A DNA stretch of 64,000 nt from NCBI GenBank assembly GCA_036346205.1, contig JARFJB010002413.1, positions 1 to 64,000 of the forward strand, in the 5' to 3' direction. Under the pieces are notes generated by a model that had not been told where the DNA came from, did no database searches, and saw only the letters and a list, made by a program, of their open reading frames with translations. Below are positions 50,101 to 61,880 of this stretch, in pieces (position 1 is the first letter of the stretch; each line of letters starts with the position of its first letter). The stretch comes from Vesta saturnalis. Taxonomy: Eukaryota; Arthropoda; Insecta; Coleoptera; Lampyridae. The translations under genes and the position numbers were made by a program.

Positions 50101-51397
50101 ACTGCCACAAGAAAGATTACATGGACTTTTTTATTTACGGACGTTAAATTTAACTTACAATAAATTGAAAGAATTAGAAGAATTTCCTTCAGATTTAAAA
50201 TCGTTACAAGTAATAGACATATCATATAACCAAATTAAGAAAATAAATAAAACTACTTTTCAACATTTAGACAATCTCGCTGAATTGTATTTGTACGGAA
50301 ATTGGATTAGCTCAATTTCAACAGATTCATTTAAATCTTTGAAAAAGCTTAGAATACTGGATCTTAGCAGAAATTACTTAGAGAATATTCCACTGCATGC
50401 ATTTAGATCGTTAGAAACACAAATAAGAAGTCTTAAAGCAGAAGGTGAGAATACAAGATTATCTGTTCTATAACCTATTATTATTTTTTTTTAGAAAACC
50501 CAATTTTGTGTAGTTGCGATTCACAAGAGTTATGGGAATGGCTTCAGGAACATCAAAAATTAATCGAAGAAGCTGGCAGGAGAAAACTACAATGCGAACA
50601 ACCCCCTGAATTACGTGGTAGAATTTTCCTTGATTTAAATCCAAATCAATTTTGCGATCAGCCACTTGTTGTAAAAATAGCAGTACAAGATATTCAACCA
50701 TACTCTATGGTTGTATCTTGGCAAAGTAGAAATCACTCTGGTATTCATGGGTATCAGATAACATATCATGCTGTGCACAAGTTAGGAGAGGTACTTAATT
50801 TGATTTCATTTATTTATCAGTCATTTCATTTATTTTCAGATCAAGGGAAAAATCATGGATCGCTTTTCGCGATCAGTTAAACTTTTAACGCTATTCCCGG
50901 GAACCCGTTATTTAATTTGTGTTATTGCGTTAGGAAATTGGATTAATCAAAGGGGAGAAATAAGTAAGACAAGTGCATTTCCGAAAGTTGATGCAGGGAT
51001 AGATGACTGGATAACTCTTAGTGATGCAGTTCTTCCTTACCTGGTCGATACCCGAGTTAGTAAATGTGAAGAAGTAGCAACCCTAGATATTACTGTGAAC
51101 TTGCACGGGGGATTTGGTGGGTTACCTGATCAAGGATTGGAAGTACAATCTATTTTGACAAGAAGGTTGGGTCTGATAGTCGGATGCTGTATGGGTATCG
51201 CTGTGTTCATTGGTTTGGTGTCCGTGTTAGGTTATCTTAAAATACAAAAGCAAAGAAATGCTATTAAAAGAGATCAACCAGTACCTCCTGAATATCTATC
51301 TTACCGACACTTTTCCATACAAAGTGCGGATACTAGTGGCCAATGCGAACATCCCCAATTTATAACGAACATGAATACAACATCATTTAGTTCATAG
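47186..51397 (+). CDS. large leucine-rich-repeat transmembrane receptor, chaoptin/artichoke-like
   Basis: Three exons: 47,186-50,444, 50,495-50,790 and 50,840-51,397. The introns are 50 bp (AAG|GTGAGA...TTAG) and 49 bp (GAG|GTACTT...TTTCAG), and the joined frame is open for 1,370 residues. An acceptor-like TTGTTGCAG at 47,141-47,149 suggests an upstream non-coding exon. ATG 47,186 is chosen because a signal peptide follows (MMIYHDATILLLASFLGL...); an ATG at 47,169 is out of frame. Domains: signal peptide 1-25; Cys-rich LRRNT (CPNLTVNPTCPC); about 40 LRRs of roughly 24 residues to about 1,080; LRRCT with Cys 1092, 1094, 1120 and 1140; FN3-like region about 1,144-1,225; membrane span about 1,295-1,317; tail of about 53 residues. 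Family knowledge: such proteins act in cell adhesion and extracellular-matrix organisation. Chaoptin itself is GPI-linked, so this is a relative with a true membrane anchor. The ligand cannot be told from sequence. Confidence 0.92.
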
Positions 51398-52104
51398 CTA
51401 GTTTTTAAATTAAGTGATATCGCCATAATACATGACTGTAAAATATAAATTATTGTTAGAAATGTTTTATTATTAACTTGACGTAACAAATGTTATTGTG
51501 TTAATTCTTTTATAGATATAGATAAAAATTGTGCAAAAATTAAATCGTAAAATTAGTGCAGTAAGTGTTTTAACGTATTAATAGTGTTGTTAAATATATT
51601 ATTTAAGTCCAGAAATTTTATGAATTTAATTATATTTTGTGAAAAATGCAAGAGTCCGTCAAATTTTAGCAATAATTAGTTTTGGGTTAGATGCATCAAG
51701 ACCAGGGCATTTGTTTGTAAATAATAAATTGTATTATCGCTACTACATTGTGTTATTCAAAAAAAAAAATATCCAATGAGTTTTATTTAGCACTTAGTTA
51801 CTAAAATGAGCAAGAATTCCAACCTATTAAATTTGCAGATTTTTAAATGATTCAATAGTATAGGACGCAGTTTACCAAACTCATCAAAGATGGATTTCTA
51901 TAATAATAATTTTATAACATGACGCGTTTTTATTTTCTAAAAATTAATGATTACTTTCAATGATTAGTAAATTATCTTCATAATTATACATCATGTCAAA
52001 CAACTGTAGATGGCCTAACGTTTTATTTTTATTTCAATTTTTATAGTGAATGTAACCTATTCGCAAAATTAAAATACATAAATTTTTGTACTAAAACTTA
52101 CATA
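51398..52104. other. 3' flank of the LRR gene, no other gene
   Basis: AT-rich. Several A/T-rich candidates for a polyadenylation signal occur (for example near 51,720 AATAATAAATTG), but none is decisive. Confidence 0.5.
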
Positions 52105-52518
52105 TACAGGGTGTCTCTAAAAGGTCTGGACAAAATACTAAAATACTGAGACTAAAATATTAGGATCTAGCCCAGTTTACCTCAGTCCAAAAGTAGATAG
52201 TTTCCAAAATACAGGGTGTCAAAATTATTACTTTTTTTAACTCTTTTTAAATATCTATCTTAATAATGACAGTATTTACATGAAATTTGGTACCTAGAGG
52301 TTTCTATAATGAAAAATCCCGATTTGAGTATAGTTTTGATGTATCTTCTAGAGGGCGCTACCAACAGCCTTTTGTCCACATTTAAAGCTCCATAACTTTT
52401 TTCTTTCTCGGTATATCAAATTTCTAGACAGAAATTCTTATTCCCTGATATGTTTTCTTGAAAAAAGGTATACCTTGTAGATGTCACTTTGACCAGCGGT
52501 TTGTGTGATTACATTAAA

Positions 52519-52528
52519 TGGAAATCTA
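52519..52528. repeat. LINE target-site duplication, left copy
   Basis: GAAATCTAAT, identical to 54,471-54,480 immediately after the LINE A-run. Confidence 0.75.
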
Positions 52529-54470
52529 ATAAATCGGTCGACAGTCATGTAGAATACGTTGGTGCTAGAAATATCTGCAAAAGTGTCATCACTAAAACTA
52601 AACAGTTGTTTGAACAACGAAAATGCAATAAACTACCTACATCTCCTTTATGCAATCGTAAATTTTGGTCTTTAGCAAAAGCCATTCGTAAAAACTTTGG
52701 AACATCTTTATTTCGCCCCCTGACATCTACTGACGGATCAGTAGTTTCTGATTCTGTGGACGAAGCCAATGTTTTTGTGGATATGTTTGCATCAAACTCG
52801 TGTCTCAATGATTCTGGAAAAGATGTGCCCCTAGTCAACTCTTCTTCATACGCTATGAAACCAATTCATTTTCGTTACAAGCTCCTAGAATCGATTATCA
52901 GTAAGGTTGATCTCAATAAGGCGACTGGCCCAGACGATATCCCAGCTATGGTCTTAAAGAAATGTTCCCCCGAATTAGTAGCAGTCCTATCTAAGCTCTA
53001 TTCGATCTCTATGTCTTCTGGAGAATTCCCTTCATCATGGAATGTTCAACCTATTCCCAAAAAAGGCGATAAGACCGATCCCTCAAACTACCGACCAATT
53101 GCCATCACTTCTATTTTGTCCAAAATCATGGAAAAAGCCATCAATCAGCAACTGCTCACGTTCCTTGAAACTAACAAACTCCTTAGTGACCACCAATATG
53201 GGTTTAGGCAAAGTCGTTCAACAGGTGATCTTCTTTCATATGTGACCCAAGTTTAGAACAATGCAGTAGATCAGTCCGATGAAACAGTTGTGGTCGCTTT
53301 AGATATCTCAAAGGCATTTGACCAAGTTTGGCATAACTGTTTACCTGCCAAACTCACCTCATTTGGGTTAAATGATACACCCATCAACTGGGTTTCTAGT
53401 TTGCTTGATAAAAGACGAATACTTGTCGTAGTCGATGGTTTTTTTTTAGCATTAACGCGGGCGTACCACAGGGATCCGTTATAGCGCCTACACTTTTTCT
53501 GCTGACATAAATGACCTTATTTCTTCAACAACTAACCCCATCCATTGCTTTGCTGACGATAGCACTCTTCACTGTAGCTCATCTCAGTCTACTCATAGTG
53601 ATAATCCACCTTCTATGTCAAATCAAGAAATTAAAGCTGAAATGGCAAATTCAATCAACAAAGACATTCAACGTATTCTCGAATAGGGAAGCTATAATCT
53701 AGTTAAATTTAATGCTAACAAAACTCAGTATTGCCTTGTGTCCGCCAAAAAACATCGATCATTTCCTGTTGTAAGTATGAATGGCTCAGTTCTTAAGTTT
53801 TCCGACCCTATTACTCTGTTGGGTATGACTGTATCTTCAAATCTCTCATGGGTTGACCATCTTCTGTCAGATACCAAAACAGCTGCTCGTAAAATAGGCT
53901 TTTTGTACAGATCTAAGCAGTACTTTACCTCTCCTTCTGCTGTATAACGCCCAAATTCGGCCTCATCTGGAATATAATTCTCACCTCTGGGTTAGTGCTC
54001 GCCTATACGCTCTCGATATCGTTGATCGTATTCAAAATAGAGCCATTAGGCTTATAAATGACCCGTCCTTAACTCCTCACATACAGTCCCTTGAGCATAG
54101 AATGATGGTTTCAGTTCTTTCTTTGTATTATCATTATTGCAACGGCTATTGTACTGCTGAATTATACTCTTTGATACAATCTCGGGCTATCTTTGCGAGA
54201 AACACTCGGTTCGCTCATTCACATCATCAGTATGCAGTACAAATCTCCACTTGTACCAAACGGGCGCAATCCACATCTTTCTACACGGGTCCTAACCTCT
54301 GGAATGATCTCCCTAGTTCCTGCTTTCCTCTCACTTATGATATGAGAAAATTTAAGGTAGCTGTTCATAGATTGGTAATTCATTATTCCTTTATCCATCC
54401 TCCTGTTCCTGAGTGCTTTAGCACGATAGGCCAATTTTAGCCTTTTCAGGTCCACAATCATAAAAAAAAA
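52529..54470 (+). pseudogene. 5'-truncated non-LTR retrotransposon (CR1/Jockey group), RT and C-terminal domain
   Basis: The element enters in the pre-RT linker. It then shows LNKATGPDDIPAMVLKKC, PSNYRPIAITSILSKIMEKA and HQYGFRQSRSTGDLLSY, followed by a TAG at 53,254. Beyond that come ALDISKAFDQVWHNCL, a shifted CFADDSTLHC (catalytic FADD, about 53,541), LLGMTVSSNLSWVDHLL and the tail LWNDLPSSCFPLTYDMRKFK. It ends in a short A-run at 54,461-54,470. The TSD GAAATCTAAT is present at 52,519-52,528 and 54,471-54,480. Only a few frameshifts have occurred, so this is a comparatively young insertion. The first endonuclease half is missing. Confidence 0.88.
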
Positions 54471-54480
54471 GAAATCTAAT
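54471..54480. repeat. LINE target-site duplication, right copy
   Basis: GAAATCTAAT, identical to 52,519-52,528. Confidence 0.75.
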
Positions 54481-54626
54481 TTAAATGTTTCATTGCGTAC
54501 TAATATTCATCATAGCAACAACTATACAGTATTAAGTATTGTCATTAGTTACAAAAGAGTGTTGTCAAACTATTCAGTCCGAGAATTCTTTATTGCTAGT
54601 TTAATCTTCTTCTTCAATTTTTCGCT

Positions 54627-54958
54627 ATGGCCGCACTGTGCACTAACGCAGAAATGACCGATATGATATTAGTTTATGGTTATTGCCAAGGAAATGGTCT
54701 GGAATCGGTCAGAGTACACCACGAAAGATTTACAAGTAGACGCGTTGCATGAGTTGAAGAGGATACGAGTCAGCACCAGACACATTGGTTGCAAACTTGG
54801 CGTTTCTAAGGATACAGTTAACAGAACTTTAAGAGAACAGTAAACATTTCACGGTTAGATGCAGAGATGATGGATAGGGTGCAGCTCAATTTTTTCCGTA
54901 GAATTATTATTTGTGTACGTAAACACGGGGGTCACTTCCAACATTTACTTAGAGTTTA
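54627..54958 (+). pseudogene. internally deleted mariner transposase remnant (fourth copy)
   Basis: It starts MAALCTNAEMTDMILVYGY, then (after a shift) STRHIGCKLGVSKDTVNRTL, the second HTH. It jumps directly to the C-terminal VRKHGGHFQHLLRV and a TAA near 54,958. The catalytic domain is gone entirely, so this is a defective copy kept inside intact-looking long TIRs. Confidence 0.8.
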
Positions 54959-55571
54959 ATTAGCCAAATTAATAATTTATAATTTAATAAAAGTGCTGTT
55001 TTGGTCGTTTGTTATTGATTTTGAATATTATTCCCCTTGCTCCTTGCGAGTTCATTCTTACATTTTTATGTTGTTATATTATTGTGTAAAGTGTTGTTGT
55101 TATTGGCCGGTTGGTGCTCAAACACGCTCCAAACTTCTTGAACCAGTCCTAAGCCTGGATAAATGATGAATTTTAGTACGCAATGAAACATTTAAATTAG
55201 ATTATCACAAAAACGGTTGCTCAAAGCGACATCTACAAGGTGTACCTTTTTTGATGAAGTCTTATCAGGGAATAAGAATTTCTGACTAGAAATTTGATAT
55301 ACCGAGACAGAAAAAAGTTATGGTACTTTAAATGTAAACAAAGGGCTGTTGATGGCGCCCTCTGGAAGATACATAAAAACTATAGGTACCAAATTTCATG
55401 CAAATCCTGTTATTATTAAGATAGAGACCCAAAAAAGAGTTTAAAAAAGTAATAACTTTGACACCCTGTATTTCGGAAACTCTCAACTTTTGGACTAAGA
55501 TAAAACGGGCTAGACCCTCATATATTATGATTTGTCCTGGTATTTTGTACAGACCTTCTAGAGACACCCTG

Positions 55572-56700
55572 TGCATGCTTATAGTTTAATATACATAGAA
55601 TATTATACCTAATATAACAGTTACATTAAAAGCAGATTTTTATTATCTTGTTTAACAGCGTGTTCAGAACAGGAAAAGTTTATAATACAAAAGGGACCTA
55701 AGTTGCATCTATCTCGCCTTGATGTCGATGACATGCTGTTACTGTAGTCAACAGCTTGACTTTCTTCTGTTTCTTTCTCCGCCACAGTTCATTAAACAAC
55801 ATAGAGATCTCTTCACCTTTTTGTAAGAATTTATTTTAAATATCCTTCTGTAGCTGGACGCTATAAAAGTTATTATTGCTTTCGATAAAGAGCGTATTAA
55901 TTTACAGATGTTTTATTGGTAAATTACTTAAACTTTGAAAACGCTATAACATTATAATGTTAGTTTATGACAGCAGCATTGTTCAATACATAGCTGCAAT
56001 ATATCTAACAGCTTTGTCAAGATGAAAAAACTACTATAACATTAATTTATAAAACATAGTGGTTTTAACTACTCTACCATTTCTAGTATCACAATATTTT
56101 CCGGAATCAAACACGTGTGTGTCAATAAAGCGCACAATATCCTTTAGAGGTGGAACAGTTATTAAATACATTCGCAACGCTCTTGAGAATTGTGTATGCC
56201 GGGGATATTAATATTAACAACCCATATTTTAGAATCATTTTGGGCCAAATTTATTGGATTCTAACGACGAACCCTTTCTTTGACGAGAACAAGGTTAATC
56301 TGTTTCTAACTCAGGTCACTTTTTCACGAAAATATCAACCTTCGGCCCATCAACATATTGCAGGGAGTTTGGAGAAATAGTATAGTTTAATACTTAATAT
56401 TCAGTTTAATATTGCTCCGTTATCTTGTGGACTTTAGGAGTTTGCATGTTTTATCGTACTATTCGAATAAGAGTAATAAAGGCAAGAGGTTAACTTGGTG
56501 TTATAATGGCGTAAAAATTGATCAAATTCAAAATACTTAACAAGAGGTTATCCGAAATAATCGAAAGTGGAATACCGTTTTTGTCTAAAAATAGTTCATT
56601 TCTAATGTGTCAGTAATTATTGTATCATCCTTGTTTGGGACCACATCAAATATATACTAAACTGGTGAATACTTACAAATAACTTTAATCGTTCAATAGG
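55572..56700. other. no firm gene; weak LINE endonuclease-like frame
   Basis: A 76-codon frame at 56,150-56,380 contains IVYAGDININNPYF, which faintly resembles the GDFN motif of LINE endonucleases. Nothing else around it supports this. The remainder is AT-rich with no recognised feature. Confidence 0.35.
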
Positions 56701-56704
56701 TGTT

Positions 56705-57450
56705 ATATCGATGGAAAGCTCTGGCCATCTTACTTTCGAATATGTTCAAATCCATCTTGCTGGAAACCTTGTCGATAAATATTCCTGGACGGCTCTGGAA
56801 CTATGTGACGGAGCACCGTCTAGTAAAAACCAATAATATTCAATATCAGCTTGAGGTAAATCAGCTAAAGCTGATTCTGCTTCATTTTCTAATAAATTTT
56901 GGTAGCGTTCAGAATGTAACGATCCGTTATAGAAAAATTGACCTATTATTCGCATTCCGAATATTGCAGCCCACATATTAAAACCGCAACAGTGTTGGTG
57001 TCTGCGCACTTCATAAACTCTAGGATTTTCTTTGATCCAATAGTGAGCATTTCTTCTGTTGAAAATTCGATTATTGGTCACCGGACTTTCATCCGACCAA
57101 GTGATTTATGGAAATTGCTCATTATCTGCACATTTCCTGGTATACCATTCACAGAACTCTCTGCGCCTTGCTGAACCCCCTGGTTGAGGTCCCTCATAAA
57201 TTCTAAATTTGAATGGACGTAGTTTTTCTTTTGGTAAAATAAAATGAGCAGTAGAATGAGCCACTCCAATTGTTTGTTCAATGTGCCGTGTAGAAATTTC
57301 TGGATTTTCCGGAACAGCTAATACAACTTTATTTACTTTTTCTTCATTGCAAGATTTTTTAGGGAATTTACAGGCTTTTTAAATGCACCATGTTCTGTTA
57401 AATTGACTGATAAGTTTCTAAATGTGATTTTATGAGGCTGCTCTCTCTCT
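56705..57450 (-). pseudogene. mariner-family transposase remnant (fifth copy)
   Basis: Minus strand. The N-terminal part (about 57,450-57,230) has LSVNLTEHGAFKKP and, after a shift, PENPEISTRHIEQTIGVAHS (HTH). The linker FILPKEKLRPFKFRIYEG follows, then a WSDES first-Asp motif at about 57,090, RRNAHYWIKENPRVYEVRRH, FLLDGAPSHSSRAVQEYL (second Asp) and a decayed WPELSIDITPIE (third Asp) at about 56,710. There are stops in between. Its sequence differs clearly from copies 1-4, so it belongs to another mariner subfamily. Confidence 0.82.
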
Positions 57451-57724
57451 CTCTCTGGATATTTGTCACAAATATACTAATTCAGAGTTAAATACTAATA
57501 CCAGCTAAATACAAAATTGTACAATACAAAATTATGGCATATGCTGAATTACTTCAAAACCGTCCATTCTAATTTTTTCCAATCCGCCTGCATGTATTTA
57601 TTCTCTTTTGTCGCAGATAAGAACTGCAAGATATTATTTATCTTTGGAGATTCAAAACTGTGCTTGGAAAAATCTTTTTTTTTTTGAAATTATACATATG
57701 TATTTTAGTAGTGTTTGATTTTTT

Positions 57725-57850
57725 TTTTTACCTATAGTATTCCTGAACAGGCTAAGATTTGTCCTTTAATTTGCTTAAGACAAAGTTTGAAGGAAAACAG
57801 GAACTGGGTAGTGCATTCCACAATTTGGTCGAGACCTTGAAGAGGTACGT
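57725..57850 (-). mobile_element. LINE 3' end fragment (relative of the 52.5 kb element)
   Basis: CCTGAACAGGCTAA and GGAAAACAGGAACT, with the intervening spacing, match the inverted 3' end of the LINE ending at 54,470 and the fragment at 60,065. A T-run at 57,719-57,729 is the A-tail in inverse. Confidence 0.6.
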
Positions 57851-59409
57851 TACAGCGTTTTAATTTCTATTTGGAATCCTAAAAAGACATATCATTAACT
57901 TATGCGTAGATATATCCAGTGCTAAAAACTATTAAGATAAAAACCAGAAACTACAGTTGAGCAAAGAAAACACGATAACTAAGAGGGTGGAGTATTTCGG
58001 GGCTAAATTTAAATATTTCAAAATTGATTCTTGAACCGCAACATAAGTACTTTCTGGTCAACTAAATGTTACTTACCTAATAGCTAGATAGAATTAATAG
58101 AGATGCCAAAGAATTATCCATTACAAATGAAACGATTGAATTTAGTAAACGTTATTACAAAATATGTATGTATTTAAAAAAAAATGCATAACATAACATG
58201 TTATTACAAAATAAGAATTTGAAAAATTACGTATGTTACGTAGCATCTTTCTGTCTATCGAAGAATTCAATAACACTGCCAATAATTTCGTGCTTCGGAA
58301 TGAATACTTTTCTTCGGTTTAGGATCCATGTTTCTAACCTAAAAGACAATTCATTAAAAATAAGATTTTAGCTAAAATATTATACATACGTATTTTTACA
58401 AATACAACTAGCAACACTGCTTGGAAAAAAATAGGTTTTATTAATGAGTAACGCAGAATAATAAAGTCATTAACACACAACCACAAACAATACTGTCAAG
58501 TATAAATTTGATTTGTGAATGTACTAAAATAAATATTTTTGAGTGATTGGCAAAAAATCTTGCCGCTTGAAATATTTCAAATAAAATTCTTCATATAATC
58601 AAATATTTTCGGACTATCTTATTTGCTTCGGTGAGCTAGCTGTACATCACAATACTTACAGGAAACAATTAACTAACTAATTTATATTGAAATTACGTTA
58701 GAAAAATTAGGAATTACAAAATTAATGCATAATGCGCAACTGACCAAAAAGGTTTAGCCACAAGTGTTGCAAATAGTACAGAGTGAATCATAAAAAAATT
58801 AATTCAAAAAACAAAACTAAATTTAGAAAATTCTTTGATTGATCGGGGCACAACTAGATGTATCTGCCACATAGAACTGCATAGCAGGAACCAATGTTGA
58901 TGTACCGAACAATCAAGCGATTGTTTAAGAAATCATAGTAAAGGACGGTAATTACTTTAAATTTTAAAGTTAGTTAGGGCAAGTAAACAACGATTAAACC
59001 GTTCACAACCAAAAACCAAAGCTAAAGGTTATTTTTTCGATGTGATGATATCGTTGTTGTGAAAAACTGACAAATACTGATATCACAGCTCCTACAGAGT
59101 TGTCTCTTTTAGTCTATAAAGTGAGTTGTCTTCCACCGAGGTCTATTGCCATTGAGTAATTTCCCTAATATAGAAGTTTGATTATACAGATTTGACATAC
59201 ATTTTGATAGCTATCATACCTAGAAACCTTTCTGATCTTTTTACCTTCCAACCTATATATATATATACATGTGTAGGTATAGAAGATTATGCAATCGACT
59301 TTTTTTCACGAATGCTAAATCGACTTATTACATCAGTTTTGGCAAAGTTTCGCCAAGATTGGTCATGATGTCTGTGTGTGTGCCTGTCTGCCTGTCTGTC
59401 TGTCCGTCT

Positions 59410-59441
<32 letters not shown>

Positions 59442-60060
59442 CGCGCATGCGTGCGTGCGTGCGTTCTTCTTAATATAAACCAAATAAGTGTAAACATTAA
59501 TTAAATGAGATTGGCAATGCTTAAACTGCATTATTGGTGTTTTATAGAAGAAGGCGGCTTTGTGTCTATTGCCTGACATGAAGTTTTAAACGTCCATCTT
59601 ACGTAGATTAATATTTTTGTTTTTATATTGTCGTAATAATCGTATTCAGAAGGAGGTAGCATAATTATTCTAAAACAATTATTATTGTAAATACTTGATT
59701 TCTTTTAATCTCCAGTATGTAAGTTGGAAGGTCGTGTGTTGTTCCACACCAGATTGTTTTTGGTTTAACATCATCTACTTATTATCCATTACAGCAAGGT
59801 TTTCTTAATAACTGCATATGTTCCGGTCGTGCCAGGAGGCGAGTAAGCATTTTTCTGTTAACAGTCCTCACCTTTTGTTTTAACAATTAGTCAATGAACT
59901 AGACTTTTACAATTTAGAGTCATTTAAATGCACTGTTACAATTTAGTATTCAGCTCGTATTTAAAACATTTGGTTCTCTAGGTTTTACGATTGGGGGTTG
60001 TTATCGTCCTTCTTTGTTTCTTCAATATATTGATGTAACTATACCTGGTTAACGCTTTTT
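57851..60060. other. no recognised gene
   Basis: AT-rich. It contains a (CTGT)n(TG)n(GCGT)n microsatellite at 59,370-59,465 and an inverted copy of the ATCTGGTGTGG motif at about 59,725-59,755. Confidence 0.55.
59370..59465. repeat. CTGT/TG/GCGT microsatellite
   Basis: CTGTCTGTCTGTC, then TG, then GCATGCGTGCG units. Confidence 0.93.
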
Positions 60061-60064
60061 CCCA

Positions 60065-60355
60065 ATTTTTTTTTTTATGATTGTGGACCTGAACAGGCTA
60101 AATAAGGCCTATCGTGCTAAAGCACTCAGGAACACTTAGGAGGATGGATAGAGGGATAATGAATTGCCAATAGATGCCTATGAACAGCTACCTTAAATTT
60201 TCTCATATCATAAGTGAAAGGAAAACAGGAACTAGGGAGATCATTCCAGAGTTTAGAAGCCGCGTAGAAAAATGTGGATTGCGCCCGTTTGGTACGACAA
60301 GTGGAGATTTGTACTGCATACTGATGATGTGAATGAGCGAACCGAGTGTTATGGA
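60065..60355 (-). mobile_element. LINE 3' end fragment, same family as 52,529-54,470
   Basis: The minus strand carries SHHQYAVQISTC, KLWNDLPSSCFPF and TYDMRKFKVAVHR, with the same terminal CAGGTCCACAATCATAAAAA. This matches 54,200-54,470 base by base over most of its length. It is severely 5'-truncated (about 290 bp), typical of aborted reverse transcription. Confidence 0.85.
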
Positions 60356-60691
60356 ATAACTTACAAAAGGTCTTCGGTAGCGGGCTCGAAGATACATTCC
60401 GGTTGTCACTCTACATGGGCTCGTTCTCTTGTTACGCGCTAATGGCTTAGCGGTTTGACTGTTGAGTGTATTACTACTAATGAATAATTCTCACTTTTCC
60501 CTTTTCTAGCTCAGTCGGAATTTTGTACTTGCAAAATAAGGATCGGGGTTCGTTATTCAGGCTCTCAACACGTTGAACAAATATATTACAAAGGTTCATA
60601 TATATAACTTTATTTCCTATTTATATTACACTTCTATATTATATGTTTATTTAAATTATTTAACTAAGATATAGATACAGGTAAATGTACG

Positions 60692-60722
60692 GAACTGTGA
60701 CCCATGCTCTCGGGTGCCAAAT
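60692..60722 (-). other. possible retrotransposon primer-binding site and LTR edge (minus strand)
   Basis: On the minus strand, GCGTTACCGTTACA is followed two bases later by TTGGCACCCGAGAGC. This is the layout of an LTR ending in ...ACA next to a TGGCxCCC primer-binding site, as in many Ty3/gypsy elements. A matching second LTR is not in the window. Confidence 0.3.
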
Positions 60723-61635
60723 TGTAACGGTAACGCCACCTCCCTCTTCGGTATCTTTAAGTAGACATCCTTCGTCCAGGTACTAATGGTTAGGTGGTCC
60801 TCTGGAGTTTCTGTAATGTAACATTAATAGACGGTTTGGGGTTTTGACTTTTAGTTTTCGTCCTTGAACTGTTTCAATTTATACTGGTTAATTTCCGAAA
60901 TAAATAAATAAATAATTTTACGTGAATACGTCCCTGTATAAAATACAGACGCAGGTAGCCAGATAACGCGGTATAAACACGTGCGCGATAAGACACTGAG
61001 TTCAATACTCTGCCTTTAAAGAAATAATCAATATTTTAAAGCGGTCGGTTATAAGGGTATAATTTTATACCTGCTTTTCTTATGAAAATAAACTCATTCA
61101 CATTTAATGTACGATCTTTAGTTAAATGAAAGCTTTTTGTTTGTTTAGGTAGCTGGTGTACGGTAGCGGCGTATTATTTGTTTCCTCTTACGAGATTAAT
61201 TTTAGTATACCGGTTTTTATTTAAACAAAAAAATAAAAAATAAAATCTTTTTGTTATGTTGGCCATTTTTAAAATATAAAACCTTCGTTTTCTATTTTAA
61301 AGTAAATTTTTTTTCGCGTCTAACAATCACGATTTGACTTATTTAACACAAGAAACTATCAGATAGTTTCTGGTTTACCGGTAACAATCTTAGTACTTGT
61401 CAAAGGTGCAACTTACGTTTTTACGGTGGCGGCGGTGGTGGTTTGTTTACTTTACAGGTGGTTATTTAATACTGACGGACACGTCTAGTGTTTACGGTTA
61501 CGTTTCTATATTACTGGATTAACGGCGTTAACAAGGTGTTCAGCTTAATCTTCCGACGAGGTTTTAATTACAGGTATCTGGCGGTCGCTAGTACGTTTGT
61601 CGAGGTGTGTTGTGTTGTAGTGTTCGTGTAAATTT

Positions 61636-61880
61636 GTGTAGGTGGATTTCCTTCGTTAGTAATCTGGGCAAACCACCCGTTATACCAAACAATAGGATCT
61701 CCGTTGGTCAAATGGAATGTCGGGCAACTACCCTTCAAACTCCACAGTGTAGGTGTGTATAGGTGGATCTCCTTTGTTAGTAATCTGGGCAAACCACCCG
61801 TTATACCAAACAATAGGACCTCGTTCGGTCAAATAGAATGTCGGGCAACTACCCTTCAAACTCCACAGTGCAGGTGTGTA
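61636..61880. repeat. two tandem copies of a unit of about 120 bp
   Basis: Units begin near 61,636 and 61,755. Shared blocks include GTTAGTAATCTGGGCAAACC, ACCCGTTATACCAAACAATA and GTCGGGCAACTACCCTTCAA. Frames across them on both strands repeat the same peptide and are not supported as genes. Confidence 0.9.

Larger units (their letters stand above)
43795..50467. repeat. tandem duplicate, unit B (accurate copy)
   Basis: Direct repeat of 36,742-43,127. At 50,467 it continues into unique sequence (intron 1 and exons 2-3), so this copy is the one in normal context on its right side. Confidence 0.9.
52107..55571 (+). mobile_element. mariner-family element with about 400 bp TIRs, split by a LINE
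   Basis: The left arm, 52,107-52,518, continues after the LINE at 54,471-54,513. The right arm is 55,162-55,571. Both ends read CAGGGTGTCTCTA and share GGTACC(T/A)A, GTAGATGTC(A/G)CTTTGA and TTCATTGCGTACTAA blocks. The left flank is TA; the right is TG, probably a mutated TA. Without the LINE it would be about 1.5 kb with a short transposase remnant in the middle. It is a long-TIR, internally deleted relative of the other mariners in this window. Confidence 0.85.

Noticed and set aside
47156..50473. LRR protein ending at 50,473 as a soluble, single-exon protein
   Set aside because: AAG|GTGAGA at 50,445 and TTAG at 50,494 join in frame to the LRRCT, FN3-like region and membrane span; the 50,473 stop lies in the intron.
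56150..56380. Possible LINE endonuclease (VYAGDININ)
   Set aside because: A single weak motif; no other endonuclease blocks precede or follow it. Mentioned only as low-confidence content.
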